From a virus: a stretch of 30,439 nucleotides of DNA. The translations under genes and the position numbers were made by a program. This document shows, in pieces, positions 1 through 7,300 of the stretch. The stretch is from IMG/VR virus record IMGVR_UViG_3300032046_001353, positions 1 to 30,439 of that record; one strand, 5' to 3'. Numbering within the stretch: position 1 is the stretch's first letter; each line of letters starts with the position of its first letter. The notes beneath the pieces are model-generated. The model had not been told where the DNA came from and searched no databases. It saw nothing but the letters and a program-made list of their open reading frames with translations.

Positions 1-1
1 G

Positions 2-34
2 TGTTACCGCCGCTCTTTGAGAGAATGGACCTAA
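2..34 (+). CDS. possible 3' end of an upstream gene (partial)
   Basis: A reading frame enters from the left edge and stops at TAA 32-34, leaving only about ten codons, too few to identify. Another frame stops at 18-20, so which one is the real upstream tail is undecided. The 34-base gap to the next start carries a GAGGAG ribosome-binding site at 55-60. Confidence 0.2.
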   Translation, partial: CYRRSLREWT

Positions 35-68
35 CTAAAGCATATCACAATTATGAGGAGAGAATGGA

Positions 69-323
69 ATGTCTGAGGAAAGAGAGAGAGCCGAAAACCC
101 TAAAATCCCACATAAAGCAGTCATTCTCTACAGGATGGAAGTCGTTCAGCAGCGACCCGATGGGAAGCTTATACCAAGCCCTTTGCACACCGCTTCAGAA
201 GCTTTCGTTCTTCTTGGGAACTCGTTTGAAGAAGCTAGGGAAAAAGCTGAGAAACTATTCACAATTATAAGAAACGAGTACGACAAATATGACAAGAATA
301 ATCAAGAACCTCAAGATGAATGA
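69..323 (+). CDS. small hypothetical protein
   Basis: This is an 84-residue protein that I do not recognise. It starts at ATG 69, eight bases after a good GAGGAG ribosome-binding site, which supports this frame over the overlapping frame that runs from the left edge to 270. The N-terminus is charged, the middle has alternating hydrophobic residues (VILYRMEVVQQ) suggesting a beta strand, and a helix rich in Glu and Lys follows. The acidic tail ends EPQDE. Its stop overlaps the start region of the next gene, so it belongs to the same rightward operon leading to recA. No catalytic motif is visible. Confidence 0.6.
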   Translation: MSEERERAENPKIPHKAVILYRMEVVQQRPDGKLIPSPLHTASEAFVLLGNSFEEAREKAEKLFTIIRNEYDKYDKNNQEPQDE

Positions 324-690
324 GGCTATCTATAATCCGAACCACATATACAAGCCCGCTAAGGATGAAAGTGTCGGAGTAGAACAAGTCGAAAGAGAAG
401 TAGTCGCCATCACAGAAAACTGCGTAGAGGTCGAGGAAAACCATCCAAAGGCCCTATGTAAAGCAGTCCGTACTGGTGTCAATACCAGCTACTACATTCT
501 TTTCTCTCCTGCGGGTCGTATGTTCAACCCATATGGTTTGTACGACGCTTCTAATCAAGTCAGGAAAAGCCAGGGCGGCAAGCAGTTCGTTATGCGTTCT
601 GTTCCACAAAAGTCCTTTGAGCTTTACATTAAGTTTCTACAGACAAGGAACCAATCCCTATTAATCAACGCAGAAAGAGAGAATAGCTAA
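316..690 (+). CDS. hypothetical protein
   Basis: About 124 residues if translation begins at ATG 316, which overlaps the upstream stop (321-323) by eight bases. An in-frame ATG at 289 would add nine residues and a larger overlap; neither start has a strong ribosome-binding site. A central compact segment (CKAVRTGVNTSYYILFSPAGRM) is rich in aromatic and small residues, which suggests a globular beta-rich fold. I see no membrane segment, zinc site or nuclease motif. The stop TAA shares its last base with the next ATG (TAATG), implying translational coupling. Function unknown. Confidence 0.6.
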   Translation: MNEAIYNPNHIYKPAKDESVGVEQVEREVVAITENCVEVEENHPKALCKAVRTGVNTSYYILFSPAGRMFNPYGLYDASNQVRKSQGGKQFVMRSVPQKSFELYIKFLQTRNQSLLINAERENS

Positions 691-1196
691 TGGCACTAAC
701 GAACGTAGAAAGATACGCCATCCAGGGTATGATAGGCCAGGGAATTCCTGTAGCCGCAATGGCAAAGTCCCTAAAAGTGAGCGAAAAGACCATCGAGAAT
801 TACCTAAACAAGCTCGGTGAGAGCTTTGATAGGCTGATTGCTAATAATGTGTCTGTAGTACCACAACCTACTAAAGAGGAAGACCCGACTCCAGAAGTTG
901 TGGTTGAGAAGGTTGAAGAGGCTAAGCCAGAAGAGTATGTACCAGAAATCACAAGGATTGAGAAGCTTAGACAAGAAACGGTAGAGAAGCCGCGTGTTGT
1001 CTCTGCTGTACCAGAAGGCTTAACAAAGAAGTTGATGCTTAATACAACTGGTGGCAAGAAGCACAAAGCTGTATCTATTATGACCGAGGGCGCGTCTGCG
1101 GTAAGCGACGATGCTAAGAAGTCTATGCAACTAACCAACAGAAGTAGAACAGCTCGCGGGGCTATCTATAACATAGAGGAAAAGAAGGTTGACTAA
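690..1196 (+). CDS. helix-turn-helix protein of unknown role
   Basis: A 168-residue protein. Residues 4-40 look like a small helix-turn-helix: a helix (NVERYAIQGMIGQG), the turn IPVAAMAKSL, then KVSEKTIENYLNKL as a likely recognition helix, similar to LuxR/transposase-type HTHs. The middle (about 50-110) is a Pro/Glu/Val/Lys-rich linker, probably disordered, and a basic Ser/Thr-rich tail follows. A DNA-binding adaptor or transcription factor is an inference from the HTH alone. The ATG overlaps the upstream stop as TAATG. The gene sits two genes upstream of recA, so a part in recombination or replication is possible but unproven. Confidence 0.65.
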   Translation: MALTNVERYAIQGMIGQGIPVAAMAKSLKVSEKTIENYLNKLGESFDRLIANNVSVVPQPTKEEDPTPEVVVEKVEEAKPEEYVPEITRIEKLRQETVEKPRVVSAVPEGLTKKLMLNTTGGKKHKAVSIMTEGASAVSDDAKKSMQLTNRSRTARGAIYNIEEKKVD

Positions 1197-1626
1197 ACAA
1201 GGACAGAAGTTTCAGTCGCGTTATTCATCAGATACATTAATTACACCGGCCCAGTATATCACTGAGCTAATTTGCGAGAAAAAGGCTAGGTTAGCCGGGG
1301 GTGAGTTGCCTCAGAAGTTTTGGACGCAACCTAAGTGGTCTGCTTTCTTTAGGCAACAAGTTCATACGGCAAATCTATTACTTCGCCTATATAGCTATCA
1401 GGCTATTATTAGGGCATTGAATGCCAAAGAGGCTGAGCGAATTTTTTCCTTGCGAGCCCCTCATCTTGACGCTATAATCAAGGCTGAGCAGGCAAAATAC
1501 GACAAACTCGTAGCACAACAAGAGAGTGCTGAGGACATCGTAAGGGTTGACGTAAATGCCAAACCACGCCAGCCAATCGTAAAGAAGAACATCGTTTCAA
1601 GACTCAAAGAATTGGATAATGAATAA
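1189..1626 (+). CDS. conserved hypothetical upstream of recA (TTG start)
   Basis: A 145-residue protein read from TTG 1189, overlapping the previous stop by eight bases, with purine-rich AGAGGAAAAGAAGG just upstream as ribosome-binding site. No ATG in this frame is better placed. The predicted fold is helical: a segment with KFWTQPKW, a central QVHTANLLLRLYSY helix and a charged C-terminal helix. No enzymatic motif is visible. The gene abuts recA directly (stop 1624-1626, recA ATG 1627), so it may encode an accessory factor for the recombinase; that is inferred from position only. Confidence 0.6.
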   Translation: MTKQGQKFQSRYSSDTLITPAQYITELICEKKARLAGGELPQKFWTQPKWSAFFRQQVHTANLLLRLYSYQAIIRALNAKEAERIFSLRAPHLDAIIKAEQAKYDKLVAQQESAEDIVRVDVNAKPRQPIVKKNIVSRLKELDNE

Positions 1627-2688
1627 ATGGCAAAGAAAAAAGTAACATCAGAAGAGAACGAGGGAGAAGACGTTGGTGTAGCGACAGAGGAAAAGGCGAC
1701 TAAGAAAACAAAGAATGTTGACTTAGCCTCCCTCTATATTAGCGCAAACTCCCTAATCAATAGGAAGACAGTAGTAATTCCAGTTAGCCCGGTCATAGAT
1801 GTTATGCTTGGCGGTGGAGTGCCAGAAGGTTCATTCGTAATACCAACGGGGCCACCCAAGGTAGGAAAAAGCACATTCAGCTTGCAATTAGCTGCTAACG
1901 CTATTCGCCCAGAATACGCATGTGAGCTTAATCCAAAAGGTAGAGAAGTCTTTATCTTCAATATCGAAGGTCGTCTTAAAAAGAGAGACCTTGAAGGTAT
2001 TAATGGACTAGACATCAATAAGGTTCATGTTATTGGTTCCGAGCCAGGAAACATCATATCAGCCGAAGACTATATTGAAAGAGGCGAGCGTCTTATTAAC
2101 GAGAGGCCCGGCGACATCTTTATCTTCGACTCATTTTCCCAGTTGTGTACAGTTGACAGAATGACGGCATCGTATAGGGATAGATTTAGAGACAACTCTG
2201 CTTCTCTACTAGCTGCTTTCTGTAAGCGTATTTGTAACGTAATCCCAATCAACCGTTCAATCGTAATTGGTATTACTCACTTGATTGCTAATCAGGGTGG
2301 TATGGGTCATTCACCGTGGAGCGAAGCTTCTGGTCAAAAGATTCAGTATGCCGCAGACATCAAGATTAAGGCAACCCACCAAACACCTTGGAAAGTTGGG
2401 GAAACTCAAATTGGTCAAGAAGTTCATTGGAAATGTACTACTTCTGCTATTGGACCTCCTGGGGGTAGCTGTAGTTCTTTACTTAGGTATGGGTATGGAC
2501 TAGACAAGGAAGCCGAGATAGTAACTCTTGCGGCTGACTTCGGCATCATCAAAAAGGGTGGAGCTTGGTACACAATGCCAGATGAAAAGAAGTTTCAGGG
2601 TCTTGAGAATACTAGGGAATACCTAGTTGCAAATCCTACTGTATACGAAGACATATATCGTCAAATCAGAGAAATGCTTGGACAATGA
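1627..2688 (+). CDS. recA: RecA/UvsX-type recombinase
   Basis: A strand-exchange ATPase that forms filaments on single-stranded DNA in recombination and recombination-dependent replication. Of 353 residues, the first 35 are a Lys/Glu-rich extension not typical of cellular RecA. Walker A is GPPKVGKST (75-83), a Glu at 114 stands where the catalytic Glu of RecA lies, and Walker B is DIFIFD (163-168). The end is characteristically RecA: GIIKKGGAWYTMP followed by QGLENTREYL and a final helix. Length matches the family. The ATG follows the upstream stop directly, and the gene overlaps the next by four bases. It sits with helicase and primase genes, as expected of a phage replication module. Confidence 0.93.
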   Translation: MAKKKVTSEENEGEDVGVATEEKATKKTKNVDLASLYISANSLINRKTVVIPVSPVIDVMLGGGVPEGSFVIPTGPPKVGKSTFSLQLAANAIRPEYACELNPKGREVFIFNIEGRLKKRDLEGINGLDINKVHVIGSEPGNIISAEDYIERGERLINERPGDIFIFDSFSQLCTVDRMTASYRDRFRDNSASLLAAFCKRICNVIPINRSIVIGITHLIANQGGMGHSPWSEASGQKIQYAADIKIKATHQTPWKVGETQIGQEVHWKCTTSAIGPPGGSCSSLLRYGYGLDKEAEIVTLAADFGIIKKGGAWYTMPDEKKFQGLENTREYLVANPTVYEDIYRQIREMLGQ

Positions 2689-3077
2689 ACGTAAGAGACT
2701 TAGACGGTAAACTTGTTAAGTGGAACCCACAAGGGGCAGCTTCCTCTGATACCAGAGCTAAGTCGTCACTACATGAGAGAGCTAGGGAACTACTTAAGTC
2801 AAAATATCCGACCATGCAGTTTATTGAGGAAGTCAAGATACCTGTAAGGTGGGGCACAACCCTATACTTAGATTTCTACTGTCCGTTGAAAAAAGTTGCT
2901 TACGAAGTTCATGGCGAACAACACTATAAGATGATACCTCATTTTCATAGTAACGTCCAGGGCTTTATCAAGCAGAAGAAAAGGGACGGTGAGAAGGAAA
3001 GGTGGTGTGAGTTGAATGATATAACGCTAGTTAAGCTTGCTTTCAATGAACTTGATGGGTGGGAGGAACAGATATGA
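2685..3077 (+). CDS. Vsr/EDxHD-like endonuclease
   Basis: A 130-residue nuclease-like protein of the PD-(D/E)XK/Vsr fold. Visible elements are an N-terminal Glu helix (LHERARELL), the strand YLDFYCP with a likely metal-binding Asp, then AYEVHGEQHY with Glu and a conserved His, and a downstream RD in a basic helix. The order Glu, Asp, His, Asp matches EDxHD homing endonucleases, whose founder I-Bth0305I belongs to a phage recA locus. Here the gene lies directly behind recA (ATGA overlap), and the neighbouring genes look intact. It could be a free-standing homing enzyme or a structure-specific recombination nuclease; the sequence does not decide. Confidence 0.7.
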   Translation: MNVRDLDGKLVKWNPQGAASSDTRAKSSLHERARELLKSKYPTMQFIEEVKIPVRWGTTLYLDFYCPLKKVAYEVHGEQHYKMIPHFHSNVQGFIKQKKRDGEKERWCELNDITLVKLAFNELDGWEEQI

Positions 3078-3175
3078 GCTTATGGGGCGGGCTTTGTCTG
3101 TGTTTTATCATAGGGTTGTTTTGTGCTGTTATAGCGGCGCTATTTGTTAAAGTACCAATGATTGAGGACGATTAA
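3074..3175 (+). CDS. 33-residue single-pass membrane peptide
   Basis: A small gene between two others: ATG 3074 overlaps the upstream TGA (ATGA) and its TAA overlaps the next ATG (TAATG). A GGGAGGAA ribosome-binding site lies at 3061-3068. After MSLWGG comes a continuous hydrophobic stretch of about 20 residues (CLCFIIGLFCAVIAALFV), then a short acidic tail ending EDD. This predicts one membrane-spanning helix. The tight coupling on both sides and the good ribosome-binding site argue it is translated. Function unknown; a lysis-related or membrane-anchoring role would be guesswork. Confidence 0.6.
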   Translation: MSLWGGLCLCFIIGLFCAVIAALFVKVPMIEDD

Positions 3176-3552
3176 TGATAAGCGATATTGAGTTAGGATT
3201 ATCTCCGTATAGCGTTGATAAGATACTAGATAGGTTTACAATGGTCCAATACAACATAGCTAATCGTCCAGAGGTATTAGTTTGGAACGGTGCTAGGTGC
3301 TGGCAGTATCATTGGTTTGAAGGCTTGCAGCCTATGAAAAAGTTTGACTGTACGGAGAATCCAGATATTAGTGTGGTCTATATTGACTTTGAACTAATTT
3401 CATGGCAGCATCTATTGACTGGGTGTAAGCTCTTAGTGGCATGTCAAGATAAGCTTAACGCAAAAGGAATTAAGAGCGTATTGTACTTTTGTACCAGGGA
3501 TGCTGAAGAATCAGCCATATGTTTAATAGAAGAGGAAAGACGAATTAAATGA
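3175..3552 (+). CDS. hypothetical protein
   Basis: A 125-residue protein, unrecognised. It is rich in aromatics and has several Cys (ARCWQYHW, DCTENPD, GCKLLVACQD, YFCTRD), but these do not form an obvious paired zinc-ribbon spacing. The pattern of short hydrophobic strands and a helix near the end suggests a globular alpha/beta protein. Its ATG overlaps the stop of the membrane peptide and its stop overlaps the next ATG by four bases, so it is part of the same translated chain. No function is proposed. Confidence 0.6.
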   Translation: MISDIELGLSPYSVDKILDRFTMVQYNIANRPEVLVWNGARCWQYHWFEGLQPMKKFDCTENPDISVVYIDFELISWQHLLTGCKLLVACQDKLNAKGIKSVLYFCTRDAEESAICLIEEERRIK

Positions 3553-4034
3553 GTACACCGAAGGAACTGCTTGAACAAAGGGACCAGATACTAGACGATT
3601 ATGAGAAGGGGATTGGGTTACCGATTTATAACAATCCGGTGCCTACTGAGGAACTTGAGAAGTACCTCTCGATGAACCGAGACATAATTGAAAGGCTATC
3701 TGCCGATGAGTGTGCGATTATAGCTATACGTCTGTTGCAATTTGGAGTACATATCCAGAGGGCACAGAATAGGGAAATATCGCGCGTGTCATGGGCTAAG
3801 AATGAACTTAAGATGACAATAGCCAACGAAGTGAATAACTACGAGGGCTATGGATATGAGCAGAAGTCCGCTCAAGCCATTAAGGGCAACAGTCACGCCT
3901 CAAAAGTAAATCAAATTGCTATCTATGCGCAGCAACGAGTTGATAGGTTGAACTTTGTCTCTAATGGGCTGAAGAACTTAGCAGATATGTTAAGGTCAAT
4001 CCAATTTAACAAGAGAAACGCAGACAATGAATAG
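3549..4034 (+). CDS. helical hypothetical protein in recombination block
   Basis: A 161-residue, largely helical protein with a conserved-looking core (LSADECAIIAIRLLQFGVHIQRAQNRE is the approximate region, residues about 50-76) followed by an amphipathic segment and a C-terminal helix (LKNLADMLRSI). Charged residues are regularly spaced, as in small phage recombination-mediator or loader proteins such as UvsY, but I see no decisive motif, so this is only an analogy. It sits between the recA/nuclease pair and the replicative helicase, where a mediator or helicase loader would be expected. ATGA overlap upstream and an eight-base overlap downstream. Confidence 0.6.
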   Translation: MSTPKELLEQRDQILDDYEKGIGLPIYNNPVPTEELEKYLSMNRDIIERLSADECAIIAIRLLQFGVHIQRAQNREISRVSWAKNELKMTIANEVNNYEGYGYEQKSAQAIKGNSHASKVNQIAIYAQQRVDRLNFVSNGLKNLADMLRSIQFNKRNADNE

Positions 4035-4656
4035 TATAACACTAGCTCAGCTAGAATCGCTCAATGAGCAAGAATTAGCTAAGGTTTACAAGCTAATTAA
4101 CAAGCTTGCATCTAAACACGGTAAAACTCCTCCAACTTATCATGGCGAGGGTGTTCCAGAATATGTGGACGAATTGTACATCGAGGAACCGGACGAAGGC
4201 GATACGGGCGTCCATTTAATCGACAAGAAAAAGGCCACCCAAAGTACGGAACCTTTTAATAAGAAACGCTCGCTACGCGAGGAACTCATTCCTGGGGCTT
4301 CTGAGGGGCTTGCAAAAGGCTCAGACCCGCGTAGAATGGGCAAAGAGGACAAAAACTACACCCGCCGCGAGCCCATCCAGACACAGGGTTATAGACCGAA
4401 CAAGTTCTTTGAGCTTATGGATGGTGGAACAAGAATCGCTGATATAGAAGAAACTTCCGAAGAAGACAAAAAGTGGAAGGAAAAAGAGAATAAGATTTGG
4501 CAGAAGAACCATAAAAACGGAAGAAGGCAGACTAGGCCATCTAGCTTAGTTGATGTTACTTGTGATGGTTGTCGCCAGACATTTGAGGTTGCAGCGAGTT
4601 TGGTTACGTCTAACAAGTTTCTATGTAATAGTTGCATCTGTAGAAGAAAAGGTTAA
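4027..4656 (+). CDS. hypothetical protein with C-terminal zinc ribbon
   Basis: A 209-residue protein. The N-terminal 30 residues form a helix (ITLAQLESLNEQELAKVY), residues about 40-160 are charged and low-complexity, probably disordered, and the C-terminal 35 residues hold a zinc ribbon: CDGC, about 18 residues, then CNSCIC. Such ribbons bind nucleic acid or protein partners. The gene lies immediately upstream of dnaB (three-base gap), so a helicase-loading or replisome-adaptor role is plausible, but this comes from position only. No enzymatic motif is visible. Confidence 0.65.
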   Translation: MNSITLAQLESLNEQELAKVYKLINKLASKHGKTPPTYHGEGVPEYVDELYIEEPDEGDTGVHLIDKKKATQSTEPFNKKRSLREELIPGASEGLAKGSDPRRMGKEDKNYTRREPIQTQGYRPNKFFELMDGGTRIADIEETSEEDKKWKEKENKIWQKNHKNGRRQTRPSSLVDVTCDGCRQTFEVAASLVTSNKFLCNSCICRRKG

Positions 4657-4659
4657 GTA

Positions 4660-6114
4660 ATGGCGTTAATGGATGTTGCGGCGGAACGTGCTGTTCTTGC
4701 CGGGATTTGCACATATGGCTCGGAAGCTTACTTTGATGTTGCGGACATTGTTAATGAGGACTCGTTTACCCAGGATGGTAATGCGATACTCTATAAGTGT
4801 CTAAAGACCATCATAGAGACAGACAATGATGCTAGGGTAGACGTTCCATCTATTTACTCGACCGCTAATATCCTGGGTCTTGGATTTCACTTTAATAAGG
4901 TGGAAGAGACTAAGCACCTTCAGGCTATTATGTCGATGCCAATTAGGCTTCCAAACGTAAGGAAGTTCGCCGCAGTAATTCGTAAGCTACAAGTTGCACG
5001 CCTGATGCACGAACAGGTCAACAATGCCCAGAATGAACTTTTGGGCGTTAAGGGTAATGAGTCATACTCCAGCATTCTTGGTATAGTAGAGAATGTTGTG
5101 TTTGACTTCGGCACCCTGCTTAATGTGGGCGGCGATGAAGAACCATCAGAACTACTTGGCGGAATTACAGCTAACATCAAACATCTAATGGACAATCCAG
5201 TCCAACAGATAGGTATTAGTTCTGGTTTTCCAGTATACGATGCGGCAATCGGCGGCGGTTTTCGTCGTGGTAGCGTTTCTATGATTGGAGCTAGGACTAA
5301 GGCTGGCAAGTCTGTTCTAGCTATTAATGTAGGCAGCCACGTTACGTCAAACTTAAAAATTCCGGTGCTATATCTGGACACCGAAATGGTTAAAGAAGAA
5401 CAGCAGATTCGTCTAGCTGCCCGCCTAACAGAAACTCCCATCAACGATTTGGAAAACGGTAAGGCCGGCGACTCAATTCACGTAAAGAAGAGAATTCTAG
5501 ATACTTTGGCTAAGGCCGAAGCTGAGAACAAATACTTCTTCTACAAGAATGTCAGCGGTAAACCATTCGAGGAAATCCTCTCCATTATGCGTCGTTGGGT
5601 AATGAAGAACGTGGGTGTGGATGATGAGGGTAGGGCAAAGGACTGTCTAATTATTTATGACTATATGAAGTTGATGTCTTCTGATGGTATCAGTCAAGAT
5701 ATGAAAGAACATCAGCTACTCGGCTTCATGATGACAAGCCTACATAATTTTGCTGTCCGTTACTCAGTTCCGGTCCTATCGTTCATTCAGTTAAATAGAG
5801 ACGGTATTTCTAAGGAAAGCACAGCGGCAGCCGCAGGTTCAGATAGAATCATGTGGTTGTGTTCTAATTTCTCAATCTACAAGTTTAAGTCCGACGAAGA
5901 AATCGCCGACGACAGTTTGGTTAATGGTAATAGAAAGTTGGTGCCAATTATACAAAGGCATGGTCCTGGTCTTAAAGATGGTGAATACATAAATATGATG
6001 ATGACCGGCGAGTTTGCTAAGATTGTAGAAGGCAAGACCTCATTTGAAACTAAGAAAGATGAAGGGTTTGTGGTAGATGATGAAGATGAAAGAGAAATCA
6101 CGCCATTCGATTGA
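4660..6114 (+). CDS. dnaB: replicative DNA helicase, DnaB family
   Basis: A hexameric 5'-3' helicase that unwinds the fork. It has 484 residues, close to the family norm. Residues 1-150 form the DnaB N-terminal helical domain (AAERAVLAGIC at the start), then a linker, then the RecA-like ATPase: Walker A GARTKAGKS (210-218), DTEM at 240-243 where DnaB proteins carry a conserved acidic residue, Walker B CLIIYDY (329-335), a sensor-like SFIQLNRDG (374-382) and IIQRHGPG near the end, matching the KQRNGP finger motif. The acidic tail overlaps the primase start region. Primase follows directly, as is common for phage replisomes. Confidence 0.93.
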   Translation: MALMDVAAERAVLAGICTYGSEAYFDVADIVNEDSFTQDGNAILYKCLKTIIETDNDARVDVPSIYSTANILGLGFHFNKVEETKHLQAIMSMPIRLPNVRKFAAVIRKLQVARLMHEQVNNAQNELLGVKGNESYSSILGIVENVVFDFGTLLNVGGDEEPSELLGGITANIKHLMDNPVQQIGISSGFPVYDAAIGGGFRRGSVSMIGARTKAGKSVLAINVGSHVTSNLKIPVLYLDTEMVKEEQQIRLAARLTETPINDLENGKAGDSIHVKKRILDTLAKAEAENKYFFYKNVSGKPFEEILSIMRRWVMKNVGVDDEGRAKDCLIIYDYMKLMSSDGISQDMKEHQLLGFMMTSLHNFAVRYSVPVLSFIQLNRDGISKESTAAAAGSDRIMWLCSNFSIYKFKSDEEIADDSLVNGNRKLVPIIQRHGPGLKDGEYINMMMTGEFAKIVEGKTSFETKKDEGFVVDDEDEREITPFD

Positions 6115-7249
6115 TTTTATGGACCAGGGTAAGCTTGGAATGTTATCCAATCTTATAGTCCAGAATATGGACATGCTTCTTCTTACTCTGGGTATTACTG
6201 TGGGCGGCACGCCCACTATGAGAATAGGATGCTGCCCTGTTCACGGCGGCGATAGATTCAATGCGTTCAATATCTATGAAAGTGGTTATTGGGCCTGTAG
6301 AAGTCGCCATTGTGAACAACACTTCAAAAAGACTCCCCTTGGAATGATGAGGGGAATTCTATCTCATCAAAAGTATGGCTGGTCTAACATCGGCGATACA
6401 GAGGTAACATTCGGCCAGACTATTAGAGCTATCTTAGACATGCTCGGTATTAACTGGGACGAAATGGAGGTTGACCGAGAAGCTGTTGAGAAGATGCAGT
6501 TTGTTAAACAAATGCAGATTGTCAAGAAAAAAGCGCAAGAAGCTACGACCAATACCATGATTACCCGTGATAAGATAAGAAGGGCTATAGATATTCCAGC
6601 CCAGTATTACTTAGACAGAGGGTATACTCCACAGATACTAGATAAGTATGATGTTGGGTTCTGTAGGGATAAGACTAAGGAAATGCGTTACAGGGTTGTT
6701 GTTCCAGTCTATAATGAGGACGGGAACTACGTAGGATGTTGTGGTCGCTCTATATTCCCTCAATGTAAAAAGTGTCATGTTTATCATCACGAAAACTCAG
6801 ATTGTCCAAAGAAGGAGTTTTTCCCACTGTATTGTAAGTGGAAGCATTCTGGTTTTAAATCCCATGAACATCTATATAACTACTCAAACGCAAAGCCATT
6901 CATTCAGCAGACTGGAGCTGTAATTCTTGTTGAGAGCCCAGGCAATGTATGGAGACTAGAAGAAGCGGGTATACATAACTCAGTAGCCCTATTCGGCTCA
7001 TCGCTTAGTGAAACACAGAAAACCGTACTTGACTCAAGCGGAGCCCTTAGTATTATAGTATTGGGTGACAACGACGAGGCGGGAAAAGGCTTGTTTAATA
7101 CAGTGAAGGAAAAGTGCCAGAGAACATATAGGTTGTACTGTGTATCTCTTGATAAAAAAAATGATGTTGGAGATATGTCAGTTGACGAAATAACGGAAGA
7201 TATTAGACCACTAATAGAGAAGGTTGGAGGATTGGGTAGTGGGATTTAA
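6077..7249 (+). CDS. dnaG: DNA primase, DnaG type
   Basis: Synthesises RNA primers on the lagging strand, working with the DnaB helicase just upstream. Zinc-binding module near residues 52-79 (CCPVHGG, then WACRSRHC). The TOPRIM domain spans about 280-350, with ILVESPG (metal-binding Glu) and the acidic GDNDEAGKG at 330-338. An extra cysteine/histidine cluster (CKKCHVYHHENSDCP) interrupts the polymerase core. Start uncertain: ATG 6077 has GAAGGG upstream but overlaps dnaB by 38 bases, while in-frame ATG 6119 begins five bases after the dnaB stop and gives a 376-residue protein with all motifs. At 390 residues it lacks a full C-terminal helicase-binding domain. Confidence 0.9.
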   Translation: MMKMKEKSRHSIDFMDQGKLGMLSNLIVQNMDMLLLTLGITVGGTPTMRIGCCPVHGGDRFNAFNIYESGYWACRSRHCEQHFKKTPLGMMRGILSHQKYGWSNIGDTEVTFGQTIRAILDMLGINWDEMEVDREAVEKMQFVKQMQIVKKKAQEATTNTMITRDKIRRAIDIPAQYYLDRGYTPQILDKYDVGFCRDKTKEMRYRVVVPVYNEDGNYVGCCGRSIFPQCKKCHVYHHENSDCPKKEFFPLYCKWKHSGFKSHEHLYNYSNAKPFIQQTGAVILVESPGNVWRLEEAGIHNSVALFGSSLSETQKTVLDSSGALSIIVLGDNDEAGKGLFNTVKEKCQRTYRLYCVSLDKKNDVGDMSVDEITEDIRPLIEKVGGLGSGI

Positions 7250-7298
7250 AGAAGATTTGACTGGAGTGATAGAAATACAATTACCGGAGCAGGTATAA
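7239..7298 (+). CDS. possible 19-residue peptide
   Basis: GTG 7239 opens a 19-codon frame ending at TAA 7296-7298, just before the dNMP kinase start. A GGAGG at 7226-7230 stands eight bases upstream, which is better than most ribosome-binding sites here, and the frame overlaps the end of the primase gene. The peptide (VGFKEDLTGVIEIQLPEQV) is not recognisable. It could be a leader or coupling peptide, or chance. Confidence 0.22.
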   Translation: MGFKEDLTGVIEIQLPEQV

Positions 7299-7300
7299 AT

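Noticed and set aside
1-270. An 89-codon plus-strand frame running from the left edge
   Set aside because: It overlaps the gene at 69 for 200 bases and is rich in Ser, Lys and Leu like a shifted frame; the frame at 69 has the GAGGAG ribosome-binding site.
4920-5444. A 174-codon minus-strand frame inside dnaB
   Set aside because: It lies entirely within a confidently identified gene on the other strand, and its composition is that of an antisense shadow (many Ser, Ile, Pro).
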